DNA of 14,040 nucleotides. It comes from JAUIBE01 sp035267185. Lineage in GTDB: Bacteria > Pseudomonadota > Gammaproteobacteria > Xanthomonadales > SZUA-36. Under the pieces are notes generated by a model, which saw only the letters and a list, made by a program, of their open reading frames with translations, ran no database searches and was not told where the DNA came from. Shown here piece after piece: positions 1 to 7,600 of the stretch. The position numbers were made by a program, and so were the translations under genes. How positions within the stretch are numbered: the stretch's first letter is position 1; every line of letters starts with the position of its first letter. The stretch covers positions 1 through 14,040 of the forward strand of contig DATFLY010000066.1 of assembly GCA_035267185.1 (NCBI GenBank), written 5' to 3'.

Positions 1-828
1 CGCGAAATAAAGTTTAAGACCTTTATCGAACATGCCGAAGACCTCGGTGCAAAATCGATCGCTACTGGCCACTATGTCAGGCGTGCTGACAGGGATGGCA
101 GGTCCATGCTCCTTCGAGGCAGGGATCCGGGTAAGGACCAGAGCTATTTTTTGTATGCCATCGGACAGGAAGCGCTCTCCAGGTCCCTGTTTCCAATCGG
201 CGAACTGCATAAATCGGAAGTCAGGCAAATTGCAGTTGAAGCCGGTTTCCGCGTGCATGACAAGAAAGACAGCACCGGCATTTGCTTTATCGGTGAGCGT
301 GATTTCAAACCTTTTCTGAAGCGATACCTGGACGCTTCCCAGGGCGAGATTCGCACGATCGACGACCAGGTGATAGGCGAACATGAAGGACTGATGTTCT
401 ACACCCTGGGACAGCGACAGGGGATTGGCATTGGCGGGGTGCGCGGTTTTCCGGAAGAGCCATGGTATGTATTACACAAGGACCCTGAAACCAATATCCT
501 TTATGTTGGACAGGGACACGACCATCCATGGTTGAATTCAATGAATCTGCACGCCAGCCAGCTGAACTGGATTTCAGGTCAGCCGCCAGCGCAGGAGGCC
601 AGGCTCACTGCCAAGGTGCGTTATCGCCAGAGGGATCAGACATGTCGCCTGGAAAGTGTTTCCTCTGATTCGATTTCAGTCGCTTTTGATGATCCGCAAC
701 GTGCGGTGACACCAGGTCAGTCAGTGGTTCTTTATGACGGTGACGAATGCCTGGGCGGCGGGATCATTGACTGGACCGATTCGATTCCCGGCGTCTCTGA
801 ATCACAAAAACAAGCGCTGGCACAATGA
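1..828 (+). CDS. mnmA: tRNA-specific 2-thiouridylase MnmA, 5' part missing
   Basis: This is the C-terminal 275 residues of MnmA; the family is about 360-370 residues, so roughly 90 N-terminal residues, including the PP-loop ATP site and the first catalytic cysteine, lie before the window. The frame is open from base 1. MnmA adds sulfur to C2 of wobble uridine 34 in tRNAs for Lys, Glu and Gln in the cytoplasm, taking sulfur from the Tus relay in gammaproteobacteria. Visible family motifs are ATGHY near residue 21, GKDQSYFLY near 41, and KDSTGICFIGER. In that last motif the Cys encoded at 283-285 is the expected second catalytic cysteine. Further on are GLMFYTLGQRQGIGIGG and, near the end, TPGQSVVLYDGDECLGGGII from the C-terminal beta-barrel. 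The stop is at 826-828. hflD follows after 13 bases, so the two are probably co-transcribed. Confidence 0.97.
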   Translation, partial: REIKFKTFIEHAEDLGAKSIATGHYVRRADRDGRSMLLRGRDPGKDQSYFLYAIGQEALSRSLFPIGELHKSEVRQIAVEAGFRVHDKKDSTGICFIGERDFKPFLKRYLDASQGEIRTIDDQVIGEHEGLMFYTLGQRQGIGIGGVRGFPEEPWYVLHKDPETNILYVGQGHDHPWLNSMNLHASQLNWISGQPPAQEARLTAKVRYRQRDQTCRLESVSSDSISVAFDDPQRAVTPGQSVVLYDGDECLGGGIIDWTDSIPGVSESQKQALAQ

Positions 829-841
829 AGATACCGACAAT

Positions 842-1453
842 ATGAGAGAACGGACAATGGCATTGGCGGGTGTGTTCCAGTCGACTGAACTGGTACGGCA
901 GGCTGCCTTGCACGGAACGTGGTCAGGGTTCGCAGCGACATCCGCCCTGAACAGCCTGTTCAGAATGGAAGCCGAGAACGTCGAGTATGTCTATGGCGGG
1001 GTCAGCAATCTTCGGCTTGGTATAGAAACCCTGCTGAGTGTTCTTCGCGGCGAACAGCGGCATATTGATGCTCTCAGGTATTCAGTAGGTATCCTTCAGA
1101 TCGAGCGCAAATTCAGGCGCCAGAGCAGGATGATTCAGGAAGTAGGTGAAGGACTCGAGCGAATTCGCCAGTGTGGCAATAACCTGGAGGACAACGAACG
1201 CGAAGATCTTCAGGCTGAGCAGATATCAGAGCTCTATGCCCAATCCATCAGCACCATCGAGCCGCGAATCGTCGTCAATGGCAAACCCCAATATCTCCAG
1301 GTTGATCGCACCGTCAGCTGGGTTCGCACCCTGTTACTGGCAGCAGTTCGATCGGCGTACCTGTGGGACCAGCTTGGCGGTGGTCGCATGGAACTGGTGC
1401 TTGGCAGAAAGAAAATCGGTAAAGCTGCCGAATCCCTGCTTCGGGAACTTTAG
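842..1453 (+). CDS. hflD: High frequency lysogenization protein HflD homologue
   Basis: A 203-residue protein, close to the 213 residues of E. coli HflD. Family features are the opening MALAGVFQSTELVRQ, the central GVSNLRLGIETLLSVL, then IEPRIVVNG, and the C-terminal RTLLLAAVRSAYLWDQLGGG. The protein is predicted mostly helical. In E. coli HflD is a peripheral inner-membrane protein that binds phage lambda CII and lowers lysogeny; its housekeeping role is not settled. The ATG at 842 is preferred because an upstream in-frame start at 734 would overlap mnmA by about 95 bases and add 36 residues that do not look like the family; ATG 857 is a possible alternative. Ribosome binding is weak (GAAG at 827-830). 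In E. coli purB follows hflD, but here acnA follows. The last four codons and the stop lie in or beside a 14-bp tandem repeat. Confidence 0.93.
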   Translation: MRERTMALAGVFQSTELVRQAALHGTWSGFAATSALNSLFRMEAENVEYVYGGVSNLRLGIETLLSVLRGEQRHIDALRYSVGILQIERKFRRQSRMIQEVGEGLERIRQCGNNLEDNEREDLQAEQISELYAQSISTIEPRIVVNGKPQYLQVDRTVSWVRTLLLAAVRSAYLWDQLGGGRMELVLGRKKIGKAAESLLREL

Positions 1454-1512
1454 TTTGGGAACTTTAATTTGGGAGGTTTAATCAGGGCAGTCTGACCTGG
1501 GAAGTTTAGTTA
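1443..1512 (+). repeat. Five-unit 14-bp tandem repeat across the hflD stop codon
   Basis: Five consecutive 14-bp units begin at 1443, 1457, 1471, 1485 and 1499. Units 1 and 2 (GGGAACTTTAGTTT and GGGAACTTTAATTT) differ at one position. Unit 5 (GGGAAGTTTAGTTA) differs from unit 1 at two. Units 3 (GGGAGGTTTAATCA) and 4 (GGGCAGTCTGACCT) are more diverged. All keep the leading GGG. Unit 1 encodes the end of HflD and its TAG stop, so the array starts in the gene and runs into the acnA leader. A single similar stretch, GAGAACTTTCAATC, occurs at 1543, out of phase. The function is unknown; it may simply be a slippage product. Confidence 0.8.
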
Positions 1513-1623
1513 ATGGCCCGGTAAGGATTACAATGAGGCCCTGAGAACTTTCAATCGCAATTTTCGACCAGAATTCATGACCGCGATAATGATCCGGTCC
1601 AGTTAACAAACCCGGAGAACCTG
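1513..1623 (+). promoter_or_regulatory. acnA leader with ribosome binding site and possible -10
   Basis: A clear Shine-Dalgarno GGAGAA at 1614-1619 sits 4 bases before the acnA ATG and fixes that start. GATAAT at 1585-1590 could be a -10 box, but the matching -35 region around 1562-1568 is poor (TTTCGA or TTCGAC), so a promoter here is only a suggestion. I see no Fnr, ArcA or Fur box good enough to call. No clear terminator follows hflD. Confidence 0.45.
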
Positions 1624-4353
1624 ATGTCCGACTCATTTTCAACCGCTACTACACTGAACGTCGATGGCCGGGAGTACCGGTACTTCAGCCTGGAAAAGCT
1701 TGCTGAAAAGCACGACGTTCAACGCCTGCCCTTCAGCCTCAAAGTATTGCTGGAAAACCTGCTTCGTCATGAAGACGGAATCGATGTCACCAGCGATGAC
1801 ATCGTTGCCCTGTGCCAGTGGGATTCAAAAGCGGAACCCAGCACCGAGATCGCATTTACGCCCGCGCGGGTCGTGCTGCAGGATTTCACAGGTGTGCCGG
1901 CAGTGGTCGATCTTGCGGCCATGCGGGATGCGGTGGTTTCACTGGGAAGCCAGGCAAACAAGATCAATCCGCTGTCCCCTGCTGAACTGGTCATCGATCA
2001 CTCGGTACAGGTCGATAGTTACGGCAAGGCAGATTCGCTGGATCTGAACAATCGCATCGAGTTTCAGAGAAACCAGGAACGTTACAGTTTCCTGAAATGG
2101 GGCCAGAGCGCATTCAGTAATTTCAGCGTGGTACCCCCCAATACCGGCATTGTCCACCAGGTCAACCTGGAGCACCTGGCGCGCGTGGTATTCGATACCG
2201 ATGGCGTCGCCTATCCGGATACCGTCGTTGGCACAGACTCACACACCACCATGATCAACGGCATTGGTGTGCTGGGCTGGGGCGTGGGTGGAATCGAGGC
2301 GGAAGCAGCAATGCTTGGCCAGGCCATCACCATGCTGATTCCCCAGGTAGTGGGCTTCAGGCTGGAAGGAAAGTTACCAGAGGGCTCAACCGCAACTGAC
2401 CTGGTTTTGACCGTGACACAGATGCTTCGTGAACACGGCGTGGTCGGCAAGTTTGTTGAATTTTTTGGTGATGGATTGTCGCAATTACCCCTTGCTGACC
2501 GGGCCACCATTTCCAACATGGCGCCGGAATATGGCGCGACATGCGGAATTTTCCCGATCGATAAAGAAAGCCTGCGATATATGCGGTTGTCAGGACGATC
2601 AGAAGAGCGCATAGCGCTGGTTGAAGCGTATGCAAAAGCCCAGGGGATGTGGCGTGAAGCAGGTCTTGCCCCGGCGGATTACAGTTCAACGCTCGAACTT
2701 GATATGAGCGAGGTTTTGCCCAGCCTGGCCGGTCCCAAGAGACCCCAGGATCGCGTGGTGCTCTCGGACGCTGCCGACAATTACAGAAAAAACATGAAAG
2801 GTATGATCGTCGGTCGTGAAGCCAGTGCAGAAGTGAAAAACCGCTTTGAATCGGAAGGCGGAGGTACTGCGATTGGAAATGATGAGGACCTGAACTTACC
2901 GAGTCCACTGGTCGAGTACAAAGACGAGACATTCAATCTCTCTGATGGCGCCATAGTGATTGCAGCCATCACTTCATGCACAAACACCTCCAACCCGGCG
3001 GTAATGCTCGGCGCCGGCCTGCTGGCGCGCAATGCCCTTGAGAAGGGGTTGAGCGTCAAACCGTGGGTCAAGACTTCACTGGCACCGGGCTCAAAGGTTG
3101 TCACTGATTACCTCAGAAAAGCAGATGTACTCGATGACCTGGAAGGACTGGGCTTCAATGTGGTCGGCTACGGATGTACCACCTGCATCGGCAACTCGGG
3201 CCCGCTGGCTGAACCCATAGAAAACGCCATCAGGAAGCACGACCTGGTAACGGCCTCAGTTTTGTCGGGAAATCGAAATTTTGAAGGCCGGATTCACGCG
3301 CACATCAAGATGAATTACCTGGCCTCCCCTCCCCTGGTGGTCGCCTATGCGCTCGCTGGCAACATGGAAGTTGACCTCACCACGGAGCCATTGGGTACAG
3401 GTAATGACGGTGAGCCTGTCTATTTGCGGGACATCTGGCCAACAAGCCATGAGATCCAGGCGGCTATCGCTGAAAACGTGACTTCAGAAATGTTCAAATC
3501 CAGCTACTCCAGCGTGTTTGAGGGCGATGAAAACTGGAACAACATCGATGCGCCTGAAGGCGAGATGTATACCTGGGAAGAAGATTCAACCTACATCAGG
3601 AACCCGCCATACTTTGAAGGAATGACGTCAGAACCACCGCCGATACCGGTGATTCAGGGGGCGCGATGCCTGGCCCTGTTGGGTGATTCGATTACGACCG
3701 ATCATATTTCCCCCGCAGGTTCCATTGCCGAGAAGTCACCTGCAGGGGACTATCTGAAAGAAAAAGGCATTCAACGTGCAGATTTCAACAGCTACGGATC
3801 ACGCAGGGGCAATCATGAAGTCATGATGCGTGGTACATTTGCAAATGTCAGGCTGCGCAACCTGCTTGCGCCAGGAACTGAAGGTGGGTGGACACGATTC
3901 CAGCCCAGCGACGAAGAAATGACCATTTTTGATGCAGCCATGAAGTATCAGCAGGAAGACACACCCCTGGTTGTCCTGGCCGGTAAGGAATATGGCACGG
4001 GATCATCCCGTGACTGGGCAGCAAAAGGCACTATTTTGCTTGGTGTAAAGGCTGTGATTACCGAGAGCTTTGAGCGTATTCACCGCTCCAACCTGATCGG
4101 CATGGGTGTCCTGCCACTGAATTTCCTGCCTGGTGAAGGTATCGATGCACACGGACTAACAGGAAAGGAATCCTATAGTATTGAAGGACTTGAAGATAGT
4201 TCTTCAGATGAAGTCACAGTAACCGCTACCGATGAAGACGGCGGCACAAAGACCTTCAAAGCAAAAGTGCGAATTGATACGCCCAAAGAGTGGGAATATT
4301 ACCGTCATGGTGGGATTTTGCATTATGTGCTGCGTCAATTAGCAAGCTCTTGA
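1624..4353 (+). CDS. acnA: Aconitate hydratase, AcnA/IRP1 type
   Basis: A 909-residue cytoplasmic aconitase that interconverts citrate and isocitrate through cis-aconitate in the TCA and glyoxylate cycles. It matches the AcnA/IRP1 class (about 890 residues in E. coli), not AcnB, because the catalytic domains come first and the swivel domain last. The [4Fe-4S] ligands are visible as Cys452 (in ITSCTNTSNP) and Cys518 and Cys521 (in GYGCTTCIGNSGPL); the spacing of 66 and 3 residues is the same as in E. coli AcnA and human IRP1. Other active-site segments are GTDSHTTMINGIGVLGWGVG, DSITTDHISPAG from 688, SYGSRRGNHEVMMRG from 723, and YGTGSSRDWAAKG from 790 in the swivel domain. The start is supported by a strong ribosome binding site. 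The AcnA type is oxidation-tolerant in E. coli and stress-induced; no such regulation can be read here. It is complete, with no sign of damage. Confidence 0.98.
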   Translation: MSDSFSTATTLNVDGREYRYFSLEKLAEKHDVQRLPFSLKVLLENLLRHEDGIDVTSDDIVALCQWDSKAEPSTEIAFTPARVVLQDFTGVPAVVDLAAMRDAVVSLGSQANKINPLSPAELVIDHSVQVDSYGKADSLDLNNRIEFQRNQERYSFLKWGQSAFSNFSVVPPNTGIVHQVNLEHLARVVFDTDGVAYPDTVVGTDSHTTMINGIGVLGWGVGGIEAEAAMLGQAITMLIPQVVGFRLEGKLPEGSTATDLVLTVTQMLREHGVVGKFVEFFGDGLSQLPLADRATISNMAPEYGATCGIFPIDKESLRYMRLSGRSEERIALVEAYAKAQGMWREAGLAPADYSSTLELDMSEVLPSLAGPKRPQDRVVLSDAADNYRKNMKGMIVGREASAEVKNRFESEGGGTAIGNDEDLNLPSPLVEYKDETFNLSDGAIVIAAITSCTNTSNPAVMLGAGLLARNALEKGLSVKPWVKTSLAPGSKVVTDYLRKADVLDDLEGLGFNVVGYGCTTCIGNSGPLAEPIENAIRKHDLVTASVLSGNRNFEGRIHAHIKMNYLASPPLVVAYALAGNMEVDLTTEPLGTGNDGEPVYLRDIWPTSHEIQAAIAENVTSEMFKSSYSSVFEGDENWNNIDAPEGEMYTWEEDSTYIRNPPYFEGMTSEPPPIPVIQGARCLALLGDSITTDHISPAGSIAEKSPAGDYLKEKGIQRADFNSYGSRRGNHEVMMRGTFANVRLRNLLAPGTEGGWTRFQPSDEEMTIFDAAMKYQQEDTPLVVLAGKEYGTGSSRDWAAKGTILLGVKAVITESFERIHRSNLIGMGVLPLNFLPGEGIDAHGLTGKESYSIEGLEDSSSDEVTVTATDEDGGTKTFKAKVRIDTPKEWEYYRHGGILHYVLRQLASS

Positions 4354-4400
4354 TTCGGCTGCGATCACAGGGAAGCTCTTGTAACAAGGTCATTGTGACC
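4344..4400 (+). repeat. Direct repeat and small palindromes at the acnA 3' end
   Basis: AAGCTCTTG occurs at 4344-4352, overlapping the acnA stop (4351-4353), and again at 4373-4381. The second copy begins the palindrome CTTGTAACAAG (4378-4388). It is followed at once by GGTCA-TTG-TGACC (4388-4400), a 5-bp stem with a 3-base loop. No T-run follows, so this is not a standard intrinsic terminator, though it may stabilise or end the acnA transcript. Confidence 0.4.
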
Positions 4401-4414
4401 AGGGAGTATTGATA

Positions 4415-4457
4415 GCGGCTCGATGAGCCGCCGTCGAATGCTACCTCCTGGCATTCG
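4415..4457 (+). repeat. Two consecutive perfect 7-bp hairpins
   Basis: GCGGCTC (4415-4421) pairs with GAGCCGC (4425-4431) over the loop GAT. CGAATGC (4435-4441) pairs with GCATTCG (4451-4457) over a 9-base loop. A further GCGCC/GGCGC stem lies at 4466-4481. No T-tract follows any of them. Together with the REP-like unit just downstream, this looks like an intergenic palindromic element rather than a coding or regulatory sequence. Confidence 0.5.
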
Positions 4458-4484
4458 CCTTCCTCGCGCCGTCCCTGGCGCTCG

Positions 4485-4509
4485 GGTCGCGGCGAGATGC
4501 CGCTCCTAC
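4485..4509 (-). repeat. REP-like unit, GTAGGAGCGG type
   Basis: On the minus strand this reads GTAGGAGCGGCATCTCGCCG followed by CGACC, with GCGGC-ATCTC-GCCGC forming a short stem. It has the head and palindrome layout of extragenic palindromes found in Pseudomonas, Stenotrophomonas and relatives. It faces the related repeat pair at 4668-4717 in the opposite orientation. Such units are usually spread by RAYT transposases, none of which is encoded in this window. Confidence 0.65.
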
Positions 4510-4575
4510 AGCAGAATTTGCAAAGCGCGCTCGTGATTTGAAAGGAAAATGTCCCGATTTGGTGACAAGTCCTGT

Positions 4576-4612
4576 CCGGGACCCACGATCTTCCGAAGCG
4601 GGTGGGTCCCGG
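4576..4612. repeat. Long inverted repeat, perfect 11-bp stem
   Basis: CCGGGACCCAC (4576-4586) pairs perfectly with GTGGGTCCCGG (4602-4612) around a 15-base loop. The right arm is shared with the next hairpin (4608-4633), so the two structures compete. It lies between the convergent acnA and lhr genes and could act as a two-way transcription barrier, although no T-run follows on either strand. Confidence 0.55.
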
Positions 4613-4638
4613 TCTTCGCTTTGCGAAACCGGGATGAC
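4608..4638. repeat. Second hairpin ending in CCGGGATGAC
   Basis: CCCGGT (4608-4613) pairs with ACCGGG (4628-4633) and TTCGC (4615-4619) with GCGAA (4623-4627), around a TTT loop with one bulged C at 4614. Read on the minus strand the element begins GTCATCCCGG, a head shared by several families of dispersed intergenic repeats in proteobacteria. The lhr stop codon follows at 4643-4645. Confidence 0.5.
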
Positions 4639-4642
4639 GTAA

Positions 4643-7600
4643 CTACACCTGGGCTTCCCGGTTCTCTGTAGGAGCGGACTCTGGCCGCGAAACGCGCGAC
4701 GATAGCGACGTTCCTACAAGATGAATCTCCGCGGCCTTCTGGGTGTCACGGCTGGCGCCTTTGAGAATCTCAATTTCGTTACCGACAATACGCGCAGCAG
4801 GAACACCCTGATCCAGCAGGATGCGGTTGGAAACACGGGAAACGGTTTTCACACCCGGTGTAATGAATCCACCCAGGTTGAGCGGATCAGTGGCGTTAAT
4901 CACGGTCCAGCGATTCGGCAGGTTTCCCTTTGCACATTTCCTCAATAATCCTGTGGCTTCGGGTAAAGCAAACTGTTCGCCTGAAAACCCATCAACGAAA
5001 CGCCCGCCGTTCACTTCACCACGATCTTCCATCCTTCTCAGGTAATAAAGCAGGTCGCGCCAGTGGGGAAGCAGGTTTTCACGTTGCAGGACCGCTCTGA
5101 AAACCACACCGTAGCGCCTCAGTAGTGCGCTGCAAATGGTTGCCATTCGGTCCTGTTTGTCGAAACCGGATTCTGACCCATTGGCATCAGTGATTGCACT
5201 CCATCTGCCAAGAGGTACATGACCTGCTCCCTGGGTACGAAACCTCGAACGCGTTCGCCTGATTCGCCTTTCAATTTTCGCTTTTTCTGTTGCCGAACGT
5301 GTCAACCAGCGCAGTGGTGAAAATCCATCTGAAGTGATATACCCCTGCGCCACCAGGGTTGCCAATACTGACTCCAGTTGCTCCGGCAACATTCCAGCCT
5401 GCTGCGCCAGGTCATCAACAAACATGGCGCCTCCTGATCGCAGTGATTCCAACACGCCCGCCGCTGCAGCGGGCAAGCCTTCACCGGTCGGAGAAAACCT
5501 CATGCGCCATTGAATGGCGTGGCCACGTGGCACCAGTGCAATCGGCGTGGCACTGACCAGCTGAACCTGTTCACTGTCCCTGATGGGCGGCCTGAACCAG
5601 GTCAGCGCACCACTGAGAAACTGTTGATCCAGATTCAGGGGATTGTAATCAACGCTTCGCCTGTCCAGGAGCCCATGTTCCCAGGCAGCCACAGGCGCAC
5701 ACCAGCCTTCGAGTTGAGACAATGGCTGTTCCAGCTCACTTGCTGGCTCATCCAGTGCATGCCACCTCACCAGGAAATTCATGAAGGCTGCAGGCGATAC
5801 TGGTTTACTCGCCCGCCTCCTGCGTTCTCGGCTATACCTGTGAATTCGCGCCAGCAGACGACGATCACACCATTGGCGCTCACCTTCAGACCGCTCAATC
5901 GCCACAGCCGAACCTTCAGACTGCAATGCCAGCAGGGCCGGGTCGATTTGCGATGTTTGCAGTGAAAAGCTCTTTACGAGCTCCGTGACCGTCACCGGCC
6001 CCAGTGCAGACAAACGACTGCGTAACAGCTCAATCAATGCTGATTCAGCGGTGTGCGTGCTGTTCAAATCAAATACTGCAGCGGGGTCCGGTGAATAGTC
6101 AGAGTCCGGATGAATGGTCAGCCATTCCGACAGTCGCTCGGTCGCCAGCCACCAGCCATTCGAATCAGGTTCATCAGGGATGGTGACATGAACCGCACGC
6201 ATCTCTTCTGCCAGAGAAGTAAACCAGCGATTCCAGCTTCGGGATGAAAATTCTGAAGCTGTCAGAAAACCAGTCTGCAGCAGACCATCGTGCAATTCGT
6301 CCGGATTACGCGGGTTAATCCAGGCCTCCGCACGAACCTGATCTGTGGCCTCCACACTGATGATTCGCAACAGAGATGCATCGCTGAAATCCTGGGGTCT
6401 CTGGGAAATTGCGCGCGTCCGACGATTTTCAGCGTCACCATCGTCAAGGAAGGCGTATGGACGGGCGTTAATGATTTCCGATGACAGGGGTGACGGCGCT
6501 GTCAGGTCCATACCACGCACTTCAAGTGAGCCATCCCTGATTCGGTTAAGAACCCCAAGCAGGCCATCGATGTCCATCGCATCAGTCAGGCAATCGTCAA
6601 TGGTCTGGGTGACAAGCGGATGGTCCGGAATTTCGCGTTCTCCGCGAATATTCTCGAGGCAGGCAATCTGGTCAGGGAACACAACCGCAACCAGGTCTTC
6701 AGCTGCATTTCGTTGCCACTGGGGTGGCAAACGCTGGCCATTGCGCATGCGCTGTACGGCCAGCGCGACCGTTGCATTCCAGCGCCATCGGATCTCAAAC
6801 ATGGGGGCGTCGAGCAGCGCCTGTATCAACACATCCCGCACAGTGGCCGGATTGAGGTAAGCCTTCACATCATCGATATCGAAGCTGTGCGTTTCGCCCA
6901 GGGACAGGATCAGGCAATCTTCCAGTGCTGCCGCCTGGAGTTCAAAATTAAACTGCCGGCAAAACCGCTTCCTCAATGCCAGACCCCAGGCTCGCATGAT
7001 CCGGGAGCCAAACGGTGCATGTATGACCAGGTGCATATCTCCCGTGTCATCAAAAAACCGCTCCATGATTACCCGGTTTTGGGTGGGCAAACCATCCAGC
7101 GCCTCGTGTGCAGAACCAAGGTAGCCTGCAACCTGCTCTGCGGCATCCTTCTGTATGCCCTGGGCTGCCAGCCAATCAGCAAGGCTTTCGGCACCATTGG
7201 CCATCTGTTCGTCGATCGCTTCGCGCAGCTGTGAAACTGCAAGCGACAATTCGTTACTTCTGCCCGGCCGATCACCCAGCCAGAATGGGATGGATGGCGG
7301 AAGGCCCTGGGCGTCTTCAACCAGGACCCTCGCTGTTTCAATTTTTAGAACCCGGTAAGAGGTATTACCCAACTGGAAAATGTCGCCCGGAATACTCTCG
7401 AAGGCAAAATCCTCGTTGAGCGTTCCAACCCGATAACCCCCTGGCAACAAGGTCACTTCATAATCGAACTGGTCCGGAATCACACCTCCGTTTTGCAGAG
7501 AGGTGAGGCGGGCAGCCCGTCTTGATCGCAATCTGCCATTGATGCTGTCGTGGTGTATATAAGCAGCCCGACGGCCGCGGGAAGTGGCATAACCGCCCGC

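Noticed and set aside
734..841. Upstream in-frame extension of hflD from 734
   Set aside because: It overlaps mnmA by about 95 bases and adds 36 residues unlike any HflD N-terminus; the family-like sequence starts at 842-857.
1443..1512. CRISPR array or iteron origin
   Set aside because: Units are 14 bp, directly abutting and without spacers, and there is no cas or replication gene nearby.
2211..2932. Minus-strand open frames opposite acnA
   Set aside because: They lie fully within a well-conserved aconitase gene and show no domain or start signal.
4354..4642. A small gene between acnA and lhr
   Set aside because: No frame of useful length with a ribosome binding site was seen; the stretch is explained by hairpins and repeats.
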